Assembly: GCF_004011825.1 (NCBI RefSeq)
Contig: NZ_RKLO01000001.1
Location: 457,575 to 521,574, forward strand
Reading direction: 5' to 3'
Source of the DNA: Rhodococcus xishaensis
GTDB taxonomy: Bacteria; Actinomycetota; Actinomycetes; Mycobacteriales; Mycobacteriaceae
DNA length: 64,000 nt
The translations under genes and the position numbers were made by a program. This document shows, in pieces, positions 52,758 to 63,300 of the stretch (its first letter is position 1; each line of letters starts with the position of its first letter). The notes below the pieces were generated by a model, which searched no databases, was not told the DNA's origin, and saw only the letters and a list, made by a program, of their open reading frames with translations.

Positions 52758-53653
52758 CCGCGGCCCCCAACACCTACTTCACCGGCGTCGACGACCTGAT
52801 TCGACGGTTCGATGCGCAGGACTACCTTCTCGACGAAGGCACCGCCACCGCCCTTTTCCTGGCGCTGCGCCTGGGGCGCCCGCTACTCCTCGAGGGTGAG
52901 CCCGGCGTGGGAAAGACGACGGCGGTGAAGGCGCTCGCCGCGGCGCTGGGCGCACCATTGGTTCGGCTGCAGTGCTACGAGGGGCTGGCCGCCGACGAGG
53001 CCCTCTACGACTGGAACTACCAGCGGCAACTGTTGGCCGTGCGGTTGTCCGAGGCGCGTGGTGAGCGGCTGGAGGAGGCAGATCTGTTCACGGAGCGATT
53101 CCTGCTGGAACGTCCCATCCTGCGGTGTGTGCGCCACCGCGGCGGACTGCCACCAGTGCTGCTGATCGACGAGATCGATCGGGCCGATGACGAATTCGAG
53201 GCCCTACTTCTCGAGTTCCTCGGTGAGGCCTCGGTGACGGTCCCCGAACTCGGCACATTCGTCGCGGAACAGGCCCCGATCGTGGTTCTGACGTCCAATC
53301 GCAGCCGCGACCTGCACGATGCACTGCGCCGACGGTGCCTCTACCACTGGATCGACTATCCGATGCCCGAACGGGCCGCGGCGATCCTGCGCCGGACCGT
53401 GCCCGGCGCCACCGCCGCGCTGATCGCGAGCGTCACCGAATTCGTGTCGTCGGCGCGGACACTGGACTTGGACAAGCCGCCCGGTGTCGCGGAGAGCATC
53501 GACTGGCTGGCAGCGCTCGCCGCACTCGGGGCTGCCGACCTGGTGCCGGCCGACGCGCTAGCGAGCCTCGGCGCCCTCGCGAAGACCCCTGACGATCGAA
53601 CCGTGCTGGCAGAGGCGGTCGGCGAATACCCGGCGAGCGGGGCAACCGGATGA
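52754..53653 (+). CDS. coxD: MoxR-type AAA+ ATPase CoxD
   Basis: 299 residues. Walker A GEPGVGKTT (48-56), Walker B VLLIDEIDRAD, sensor TSNRSRDLHDALRRRCLYHW. In Oligotropha CoxD is an AAA+ chaperone needed to complete the copper-sulfur-molybdenum site of CO dehydrogenase, working with the VWA protein CoxE; coxE is encoded just downstream here. GTG start overlaps the mocA stop. Confidence 0.92.
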   Translation: MTAAPNTYFTGVDDLIRRFDAQDYLLDEGTATALFLALRLGRPLLLEGEPGVGKTTAVKALAAALGAPLVRLQCYEGLAADEALYDWNYQRQLLAVRLSEARGERLEEADLFTERFLLERPILRCVRHRGGLPPVLLIDEIDRADDEFEALLLEFLGEASVTVPELGTFVAEQAPIVVLTSNRSRDLHDALRRRCLYHWIDYPMPERAAAILRRTVPGATAALIASVTEFVSSARTLDLDKPPGVAESIDWLAALAALGAADLVPADALASLGALAKTPDDRTVLAEAVGEYPASGATG

Positions 53654-53663
53654 GAGGACCAAC

Positions 53664-54326
53664 ATGAAGATCGCAGACGAGTTCACGGTCGACGCACCCA
53701 TCGACCGCGCCTGGGAGGTGCTGACCGACCTCGAGGGCATCGCGCCGCTGCTACCGGGCGCGCAGATGACCGGGCGCGAGGGTGACGACTATCTCGGCAC
53801 CGTGAAGATCAAGGTGGGACCGGTCACGAGCGAGTTCGCGGGTCGGGCGTCGTTCGTCGAGAAGGACGAGAAGTCTCACACCGCCGTGATCGACGCTCGT
53901 GGACGGGAGAAGCGCGGCAGCGGCAACGCGTCGGCGACGATCACCGCTCACCTGGACGCGTCCGGGAGCGCGACCCGGGTCACCGTCGACACCGACATGA
54001 AGATCGTGGGCAAGCTCGCCCAGTTCGGCAGCGGGATGATCCAGCAGGTCTCCACGAAACTGATGGGGCAGTTCGCGGCGTCGCTCGAGGACAAACTTGC
54101 GGCCGACGCCGGGGCCGGGGGAAAGGGGCCAGCCGAGGCCGCGGCCGAACCCACCGTCGTGACCTCCGTTCCCGAACCGGAGGCGGTTCGTGTGGGGCCG
54201 GAACCGGAGCCCCTCGACCTGCTCGAACTGGCAGGCGGTTCGATCGCACGACGCGCGGCACCGTGGATCGCGGCGTTCATCGCGGCCGTCGTCGTCTTCG
54301 TCGTCGTGAGGTCCCGGCGTCGGTGA
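53664..54326 (+). CDS. coxG: CO dehydrogenase accessory protein CoxG (SRPBCC, membrane-anchored)
   Basis: 220 residues. The N-terminal 150 form an SRPBCC/START-like fold (DEFTVDAPIDRAWEVLTDLE; LPGAQMTGREGDDYLGTVKI). A Pro/Glu-rich linker and a C-terminal hydrophobic helix WIAAFIAAVVVFVVV followed by RSRRR anchor it in the membrane. CoxG proteins are known to connect CO dehydrogenase with the membrane and quinone pool. Ten nt after coxD; GTGA overlap with coxE. Confidence 0.9.
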   Translation: MKIADEFTVDAPIDRAWEVLTDLEGIAPLLPGAQMTGREGDDYLGTVKIKVGPVTSEFAGRASFVEKDEKSHTAVIDARGREKRGSGNASATITAHLDASGSATRVTVDTDMKIVGKLAQFGSGMIQQVSTKLMGQFAASLEDKLAADAGAGGKGPAEAAAEPTVVTSVPEPEAVRVGPEPEPLDLLELAGGSIARRAAPWIAAFIAAVVVFVVVRSRRR

Positions 54327-55621
54327 CCGGTTCGTCCCCAGTGTTGCTGCGCGGTGTCGATCGGGCGGCGTTCGCGGTTGCACTGGTCGCACGGGCGCGG
54401 GAGTCCGGGGTGCGGGTGTCGGCGAGCGGCGCGGCCCGGTTCACCGAGGCGCTGCGCGTGCTACCGCCGACCGGTCGTAGACGGCTGTATTGGACGGCAC
54501 GGGTCACCCTCGTCGGACGACGCAGCGACCTCGCCCGGTTCGACGCGGTTTTCGCTTCCGTGTTCGACCAGGGGGTGCTGGCACTCGATCCGGCCGCGCG
54601 GGCCGCGGGTCGCGGCCGAGGCCGCGTCGACCGTCACGAACCCGGCGACGCGGCGTCCGCACCGACGTCCCGCAGGCCGCGGTCGGCGCCACCGTGGGTG
54701 ACCCGGGACTCGGGGAGTCCCGACGCCGCAACGATCGCGCCCCCGGACGACGTCGAGGCCGACGTCGAGACGATCGGGCTCACGTTGCGGCTGCCGAGCC
54801 CGCTGGAGGCGATCGCGGACCAGCCGTTCGGCCAATTCCGGGACGAGGACCTGAGGCTGCTGGGGCGCTGGCTCGAACAGGCCCGGATGCACTGGCCCAC
54901 CCGCCGCAGTCGGCGCCGCGAGCCCCACCGCTACGGTCGGGTCGATCTGCGGGCGACGATGCGGCGTGCGCGCGAAACGGGGTTCGAACCGATCCGGCCG
55001 GTTCGGTGCCGCCCGCGGGTCCGGCGACGCCGGATCGTCCTGCTGTGCGACGTGAGTCGGTCGATGCACGGGTACGCGGACGTCTATCTGCACCTGATGC
55101 GTGCCGCGGTGGTGCGCGGTACCGGCCGCGACGCGGAAGTGTTCGCGTTCGCGACCCGGCTCACCCGGCTGACTGCCGTCCTCGCGCACCGCGACGCCGA
55201 TGTCGCGGTGGCGCTGGCCAACGAGCGCGTCGTGGACCGATTCGGCGGCACCCACATCGCGGGAAGCCTCGCGGCGCTGTTGTCCTCACCACATGGCAAT
55301 GTGCTGCGCGGGGCTGTCGTAATCATCGCGTCCGACGGCTGGGACAGCGACACACCCGCCGATCTCGCCCGCGCTGTCGCCCGCGTCCGGCGGCGCGCCC
55401 ACCGCCTCGTGTGGCTCAATCCCCGTGCAGGCGCACCGGATTTCGAGCCCGTTGCCGGATCCATGTCTGCCGCCTTGCCGTACTGCGATCACTTCCTGTC
55501 GGCCCACACCGTCTCGGCGCTCGGTGAGATGTTGGACGTCGTCGCGCGTGCCGCCACCGGCGCGCCCGCACAGTACGGGCAGAGGGCTGTGCGTGGCAGG
55601 ATGTCCGACGCTACGTCGTAG
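54323..55621 (+). CDS. coxE: VWA-domain protein CoxE
   Basis: 432 residues of the CoxE VWA family. C-terminal von Willebrand A domain with a MIDAS-like DVSRSMHG, FGGTHIAGSL and ASDGWDSD. The N-terminal part is Arg/Pro-rich and less conserved. Partner of the CoxD ATPase in maturing CO dehydrogenase. GTG at 54323 overlaps the coxG stop, a better start than an in-frame ATG 60 nt earlier inside coxG. Confidence 0.9.
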   Translation: MTGSSPVLLRGVDRAAFAVALVARARESGVRVSASGAARFTEALRVLPPTGRRRLYWTARVTLVGRRSDLARFDAVFASVFDQGVLALDPAARAAGRGRGRVDRHEPGDAASAPTSRRPRSAPPWVTRDSGSPDAATIAPPDDVEADVETIGLTLRLPSPLEAIADQPFGQFRDEDLRLLGRWLEQARMHWPTRRSRRREPHRYGRVDLRATMRRARETGFEPIRPVRCRPRVRRRRIVLLCDVSRSMHGYADVYLHLMRAAVVRGTGRDAEVFAFATRLTRLTAVLAHRDADVAVALANERVVDRFGGTHIAGSLAALLSSPHGNVLRGAVVIIASDGWDSDTPADLARAVARVRRRAHRLVWLNPRAGAPDFEPVAGSMSAALPYCDHFLSAHTVSALGEMLDVVARAATGAPAQYGQRAVRGRMSDATS

Positions 55622-55638
55622 GTCCTACTCTGGTGGCT

Positions 55639-57669
55639 ATGGCAACACCCCTGCGAGAGCAGTCCGACCTCGCTCCCGTTTCAGCGCGAAGTAGCGGATC
55701 CGGCGTCATGTACGCGGTCAGTGCCGTCCTTGCGGGGGTCGTGGCCGCACTGGTCGTGGCGATGTCGGCCGCTCAGGCGCTGGTACTTCTCGGGATCCCC
55801 GACCCGGGGCCCTTCACAACCTACGGGCTGCCGGCGATCAGCGCGATCGGCGAGGTGGCTGCAGTCATCACGGTCGGTTCGCTGCTGTTCGCGGCGTTCA
55901 TGGTGCCGCCGCAGAAGTCGGGTGTCCTCGATGTCGACGGCTACCGTGCCGTCCGTGCGGCATCGCACGCCGCTTTCGCGTGGGCGCTGTGCGCGGTGCT
56001 CCTCGTGCCGCTGACGCTGTCGGACACCTCCGGGCAGCCGTTCACGGTGGCGATCGAGCCCGGCAACCTGTGGTCGGCGATCGGGCAGGTCGAGAACGCC
56101 GTGGCGTGGGCGTGGACGGCGGGCCTCGCGGTCGTGCTCGCGGTAGCGGCTCGGCTGGCGCTGCGCTGGGCATGGACGCCGTTCCTCCTGCTGCTGAGCG
56201 TGATCACGATGATGCCGCTCGCCTTCACCGGGCACTCGTCGGCCGGCGGGTCACACGATGTCGCAACGAACAGCCTCATCTGGCATCTGGTAGCTGCCGC
56301 GTTCTGGGCCGGCGGCCTGTTCGCGCTCCTCGCGCATGCCCGCAGGCGTGGCGCGCACTCCGACGTCGCAGCCCGCCGCTTCTCGTTCGTCGCAACGATC
56401 TGCTTCGTGGCCATGGCGGTGAGCGGTGTCGTGAACGCGTTCGTGCGGATGCCGCTGGACGAGGTCCTCACCACGACGTACGGCCGGCTGGTCATCGCCA
56501 AGGTCGTCGCCCTCGTCGTGCTCGGCGTATTCGGCTGGTTCCACCGGCGCCGGTCGCTGCCCGCGCTGGCGGCGGATCCCGAGTCTCGTGGGGCACTGCT
56601 CCGCTTCGCCGGGGCCGAGGCGCTCGTCTTCGCGGCGACCATCGGTCTGGCGGTTGGACTGGGGCGCACACCGCCTCCGCCACCGGAATCTATTCCGACG
56701 CTCACCGAGGTCGAACTCGGCTACAACCTCGCCGGGCCGCCGACCTTCGCCCGACTGGCCCTCGATTGGCGCTTCGACCTGATCTTCGGCACCGCTGCGA
56801 TCGTGCTGGCGGTGCTCTACGCCGTCGGTCTGCGCCGGTTGCGCAGCCGCGGCGACTCGTGGCCGCTCGGCCGCTCGATCGCCTGGTTCGCCGGTTGCCT
56901 CGTGCTGCTCGTCGCGACGTCTTCCGGCGTGGGCAGATACGCGCCGGCTGTCTTCAGTGTCCACATGGGTGCCCACATGGCACTGTCGATGCTCGCGCCG
57001 GTGCTACTGGCGCTCGGCGGGCCGTTCACGTTGGCGCTGCGGGCGTTGCGCCCTGCAGGCAAGGACGGGGTGCCGGGTCCCCGTGAGTGGCTGCTGAGTT
57101 TCCTGCACAGCCCGATCTCGCGGTTCCTCACCCATCCACTGGTGGCGGCCGCGCTGTTCGTCGGTGGCTTCTACGCGCTCTACCTCGGGGGCATCTTCAG
57201 TGCCGCGGTCGACAGTCACGCCGCTCACCTGCTGATGAATCTGCACTTCATCCTCAGCGGCTACCTGTTCTACTGGGTCGTCATCGGTGTCGATCCGTCA
57301 CCGCGGAACCTGCAGCCCATCACGAAACTGGCGGTCGTGTTCGGGTCGTTGCCGTTCCACGCGTTCTTCGGCATCGCGTTGATGAGCATGGGTGAGGTCA
57401 TGGGCGCGACGTTCTACCGGTCACTGGGACTGGGGTGGAACGAGGACCTGTTGCGTGATCAGCAACTCGGTGGGTCGATCGCGTGGGCCACCGGCGAGAT
57501 GCCGCTCGTGATCATCATGCTCGCCCTGCTGATCCAGTGGTCGCGCAGCGATCAGCGGACCGCGCGCCGGGTCGATCGCGCCGCCCAGCGGGACGACGAC
57601 GCGGAACTGGCCGCACACAACGCGATGTTCGCCGAACTCGCGCGTCGCGATCGGGAGGCCGGCCTCTAG
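55639..57669 (+). CDS. CopD-CtaG fusion: copper/cytochrome oxidase assembly membrane protein
   Basis: 676 residues, polytopic throughout. The N-terminal half resembles the CopD copper-transport domain (LTTTYGRLVIAKVVALVVLG). The C-terminal half resembles CtaG_caa3 (HMGAHMALSMLAPVLLALGG; HAAHLLMNLHFILSGYLFYW), linked to cytochrome oxidase assembly. This bifunctional form is common in mycolata (Rv0102-like). It starts 17 nt after coxE, so it is likely transcribed with the CO cluster. ATG 55639 preferred; GTG 55633 possible. Confidence 0.87.
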   Translation: MATPLREQSDLAPVSARSSGSGVMYAVSAVLAGVVAALVVAMSAAQALVLLGIPDPGPFTTYGLPAISAIGEVAAVITVGSLLFAAFMVPPQKSGVLDVDGYRAVRAASHAAFAWALCAVLLVPLTLSDTSGQPFTVAIEPGNLWSAIGQVENAVAWAWTAGLAVVLAVAARLALRWAWTPFLLLLSVITMMPLAFTGHSSAGGSHDVATNSLIWHLVAAAFWAGGLFALLAHARRRGAHSDVAARRFSFVATICFVAMAVSGVVNAFVRMPLDEVLTTTYGRLVIAKVVALVVLGVFGWFHRRRSLPALAADPESRGALLRFAGAEALVFAATIGLAVGLGRTPPPPPESIPTLTEVELGYNLAGPPTFARLALDWRFDLIFGTAAIVLAVLYAVGLRRLRSRGDSWPLGRSIAWFAGCLVLLVATSSGVGRYAPAVFSVHMGAHMALSMLAPVLLALGGPFTLALRALRPAGKDGVPGPREWLLSFLHSPISRFLTHPLVAAALFVGGFYALYLGGIFSAAVDSHAAHLLMNLHFILSGYLFYWVVIGVDPSPRNLQPITKLAVVFGSLPFHAFFGIALMSMGEVMGATFYRSLGLGWNEDLLRDQQLGGSIAWATGEMPLVIIMLALLIQWSRSDQRTARRVDRAAQRDDDAELAAHNAMFAELARRDREAGL

Positions 57670-57789
57670 CACGTCGCGCCGACAGCCCCGCTGCCGAGCA
57701 ACCGATCCGCGTGCTGTTGGGGATGCGACTTCGGTTCATCCACATCCGTTTCCGGACCTGTAATCCGTGCCGAATCCGCGGCATCGTCA

Positions 57790-57817
57790 AACGCACCGCT
57801 CCAACGAGCGGTGCGTT
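57790..57817. terminator. Hairpin between copD-ctaG and ssb
   Basis: 11-bp perfect stem AACGCACCGCT/AGCGGTGCGTT (57790-57800 with 57807-57817), 6-nt loop, tail TCGTCGTT; about 120 nt after the CtaG stop. Confidence 0.7.
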
Positions 57818-57834
57818 CGTCGTTGCGGGGGACG

Positions 57835-57860
57835 GAAGTGGTCGAGACAGAAGTGGTCGA
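57835..57860 (+). repeat. Short direct repeat upstream of the ssb paralog
   Basis: GAAGTGGTCGA at 57835-57845 and 57850-57860, 15-nt period, ending 18 nt before the ATG and just ahead of the ribosome site GAGGGGGA. Possible operator or chance. Confidence 0.4.
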
Positions 57861-57878
57861 CAGACGAGGGGGAAGTCG

Positions 57879-58385
57879 ATGTACGAGACGCACGCCGCAG
57901 TGATCGGCACAGTCATCACCGATCCGGTCAAGCGCGAGACGGCATCCGGCGAAGCGGTGATGAGTTTCCGCATGGCAAGCAACGTCCGCCGACGCGACCG
58001 AGAGTCGGGGGATTGGGTCGACGGCGGCACCCTGTACCTGACGGTGAGTTGCTGGCGCCGGCTGGTGCAGGGCGTGGGCGCGTCGCTGATGAAGGGCGAT
58101 CCGATCATTGCCTACGGCGAACTGCGCACCAACGAGTACCGCACAAGAGACGGTGACCCGCGCACGGACCTCGAGATGCGGGCCAGCGCAGTGGGCCCCG
58201 ACCTCGCGCGGTGCAGTGTTCGAGTCGACAGGTCGGGGCGGCTGCGAGTCGGGTCGTCGTCGGATGAGGCCGCGGTCGAAGCGGCGGCCGTGGGAGAGGC
58301 GGCCACCTGCGATCGGAACGGCCACGGAAGCGGCGAGGTCGCCGACAAGGATGTCGACGAGGGCGTCGCATCACTGACCGGATAG
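57879..58385 (+). CDS. ssb: Single-stranded DNA-binding protein paralog
   Basis: 168 residues with an SSB OB-fold (THAAVIGTVITDPVKRETAS; FRMASNVRRRDRESGDWVDG; LYLTVSCWRRLVQGVG). The C-terminus ends DEGVASLTG and lacks the acidic DDDIPF-type tip through which housekeeping SSB recruits partners, so this is the second, specialised SSB (Rv2478c-like). ATG at 57879 follows GAGGGGGA; the open frame continues upstream but is not family-like. Located ahead of ettA, as in mycobacteria. Confidence 0.9.
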   Translation: MYETHAAVIGTVITDPVKRETASGEAVMSFRMASNVRRRDRESGDWVDGGTLYLTVSCWRRLVQGVGASLMKGDPIIAYGELRTNEYRTRDGDPRTDLEMRASAVGPDLARCSVRVDRSGRLRVGSSSDEAAVEAAAVGEAATCDRNGHGSGEVADKDVDEGVASLTG

Positions 58386-58509
58386 CCGGACTCCTCGCGG
58401 TGTCGGCTCACGGTCGGGCCGAACAGGTGGTCACGGTACGCTGACAGGCGAGTCGTACGTTCTCGCAGCCGGTGAGCTGCACGTTTCCAGTCCAGATTGG
58501 AGCCCTTGG

Positions 58510-60183
<1,674 letters not shown>

Positions 60184-60192
60184 TCTGATGAT

Positions 60193-60226
60193 CGTGGGTG
60201 CGGTGCCGGTCGGCGCCGCACCCACG
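60193..60226 (+). terminator. Terminator after ettA
   Basis: 15-bp stem (60193-60207 with 60212-60226) with one G-U pair and a GGTC loop, 9 nt after the stop. Confidence 0.8.
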
Positions 60227-60362
60227 TCGCCGTTACCTGCACGATGCACTCCGAGTAGATACGACCGTCTGCTGTGGTCTGCGTCTCACCCGCGGTGCGG
60301 TCGCCGCGTTAGGCTCGCCATTGAGCCACCCGGTGACCTCGAACCAGGGACGGAGCGTCGCG

Positions 60363-63300
60363 ATGACGGAATCTGTAGATGCCGACTGGACCCTCGAATT
60401 GCCTGCCGCTTTGCGCGAGTGTCTGCCGGCGCTGAGGAACGCCTACTTTCGGCACACCTCCGCCGGTGAACCCGATAGCGTCCTGAACGGCCGTTTGGAT
60501 TCCATTCTTCGCGAGCATCTGCGCCTCGCTCGACGCCGCAAGCTCGGCCGGGCAGCAGTCCGCGTCCACCGTCGTAGCGACAACACCGGAGTCGGGGCGG
60601 CACTGCAGATCGTCACCGACGACATGCCCCTGCTCGTCGAATCGGTCACCGCGCTTCTGGTAAGGCTCAATCTGACGATCAGTGAAGTGGTCCACCCGAT
60701 CTTCGGCGTGCGCAGGGACGCGGAGGGGGCGTTGGAAGAGGTCCTGCCGGAGGTCTCCACCCACGACGTGCCCAGCGGCGTCGCCTTGGAGTCGTGGATT
60801 CACGTGCAGTTGCACCCCGCAACCGAAGGTGCCCTTCTCGACTCCCTCGAATCGTCGATCGCTGACGTCCTTACTGACGTGGCGCAGGTCGTGGCCGACA
60901 CCGAAGAGATCCGGGCGCTGGAGCGCACGATCGCGGCCGAACTCGATTCGCGCGCTGACAGTCCGCCACCGGGACGGTCGGCCGACGAGGTGCGCGATTG
61001 TGCGAATCTGCTGCGTTGGCTTGCGGACGGCCACTACACCGTGCTCGGCTACCGACGCTACGAAATCGGCAGTGGGCACCGAGCTGAGGTTGTCCGGGGC
61101 AGCGGGCTGGGCGTGCTGCGTGCGGACCGGCTCATCGGGGAGTACGTCAAAGTCCCTTTGGCGGTGGACATCCCGGATTGTCCGTTGCTGGTACTGACCC
61201 AGGGGTCTGTGCCGGCGACGGTGCATCGGTCGGTCTATCCCTACTTCGTCGGCGTCAGCATCGTCGACGACGACGGTGCGATCATTGGCGAACACCGATT
61301 CCTCGGGGTGTTCACCGTGACGGCGATGCACGAGAACGTGCTCGACATTCCGGTGATCGAACGCCGGGTGCGAACCGCGATCGAACGTGCCGGGTTCGAT
61401 ATCGAATCGTTCTCGGGTCAGGCGATGCTCGAGGTGGTGCAGTCGTTCCCGCGCACCGAGCTCTTCTCCATCGACACCGACACCCTGGTCGAAACGATGA
61501 CCGCAGTGCTCAACATCGGGCTGCGGCGCCAGGTTCGATTGTTCATGCGCGAGGACGGTTTCAAGCGCTTCGTCTCGTGCCTGGTCTATTTGCCGCGGGA
61601 CCGGTACAACACCCGGGTGCGGCGGGCGATGCAGCAGATTCTGCTCGACGAACTCGGCGGTGGCTCGCTCGAGTACACCGTCCGCGTCACCGAGGGCGAT
61701 CTCGCGATGCTGCACGTAACCATCCGCAAGCCACCGAGTGCGCGCGACGTCTATATCGACACGGGGGAGTGGAACCGCCTCCGCATCCAGGGTCTGTTGG
61801 CCGCTGCGAGCCGTAGCTGGGACGACCACTTCTCGGATGCCGTGGCCGACGATCCGACGGTGGATCCCGCGCTGGCGGCGCGATATGCGGCCGCGCTGCC
61901 GGAGAGCTACAAGGAGGACTTCGACGCCGAGCGGGCGTTGGCGGACATTGTGCGTGTCGAGGCCCTCGACGCCGACTCCATCGACTTGCGGCTCTACCAG
62001 GACGCGTCGGCACCTGCAGGGCAGTGGCGATTCGCGCTGTACTTCGCTGGTGAGGGCATCTCGCTGTCGCATGTGCTACCGGTCTTGCACAGCTTGGGCG
62101 TCGAAGTTCTCGACGAGCGTCCGTACTTGATCGTGAGGCCGGACGCAATGCATTGCTGGATATACGAATTCGGTCTGGAGGTCCCGGCGGAACTCCTGGG
62201 CGGCGCAGTCGTGGACTTGAGTGCCGGCGGACCGGACGAACGGTTGCGGAATCGCTTCACGGAGGCGTTCACCGCCATTTGGCACGGTCGGTGCGCGGCC
62301 GACCGGTTCAACGAACTGGTGCTGCGCGGCGGCCTGGCCTGGCGGCAGGTCACGGTGCTCCGCGGGTACGTGAAGTACCTGCGCCAGGCCGGTTTCGCGT
62401 ACAGCCAGATCCACATCGAAAGGGTGGTGCTCGATCATCCGGAGATCGCCCGGGAGCTGATCGAGTTGTTCGAGGCGTTGTTCGACCCGGACCACGCCTC
62501 TGACGAGCGCTCGCGCGACCTGGAGGCTGCGTTGCGGGCAGACATAGGCGAGGTCGTCAGTCTCGATGTCGACCGCATTCTGCGTGCGCTCTTCGGTCTC
62601 GTACGAGCGACGTTGCGGACCAACCACTTCGTCGTCGACGGCGATGGCAACTCGCGCGGGTACCTCTCGCTCAAGTTCGACCCGGGCCGGATCTCGGAAC
62701 TGCCCAAGCCCCGCCCGCGGTTCGAGGTGTTCGTGTACTCACCCGACGTCGAGGGCGTCCACCTCCGTTTCGGCCCCGTCGCGCGCGGTGGCCTGCGATG
62801 GTCGGACCGCCGTGACGACTTCCGCACCGAGATCCTCGGGCTCGCGAAGGCTCAGGCCGTCAAGAACGCTGTGATCGTACCGGTCGGAGCGAAGGGCGGG
62901 TTCGTCGTGAAGAAGTCCGTGCCGGTCACGGGTGACATCACCGCCGACCGGCAGGCGGCTCGTGATCAGGGAGTCGCGTGCTACCGAACCTTCATCTCGG
63001 GTCTGCTCGACATCACCGACAACGTCGACCGGGCAGCCGGTGGGGTGGTGCCACCTGCGCGGGTGGTGCGCCGCGACGGCGACGATGCCTACCTCGTCGT
63101 GGCGGCGGACAAGGGCACGGCGACGTTCTCCGACATCGCGAACGAGGTCGCGGCGGAGTACGGGTTCTGGCTGGGTGACGCGTTCGCGTCCGGAGGTTCG
63201 TCGGGATACGACCACAAGGAGATGGGTATCACCGCGCGCGGTGCGTGGGAGAGCGTCAAACGACACTTCCGGGAACTCGGAATCGATGTCACTACAGACG

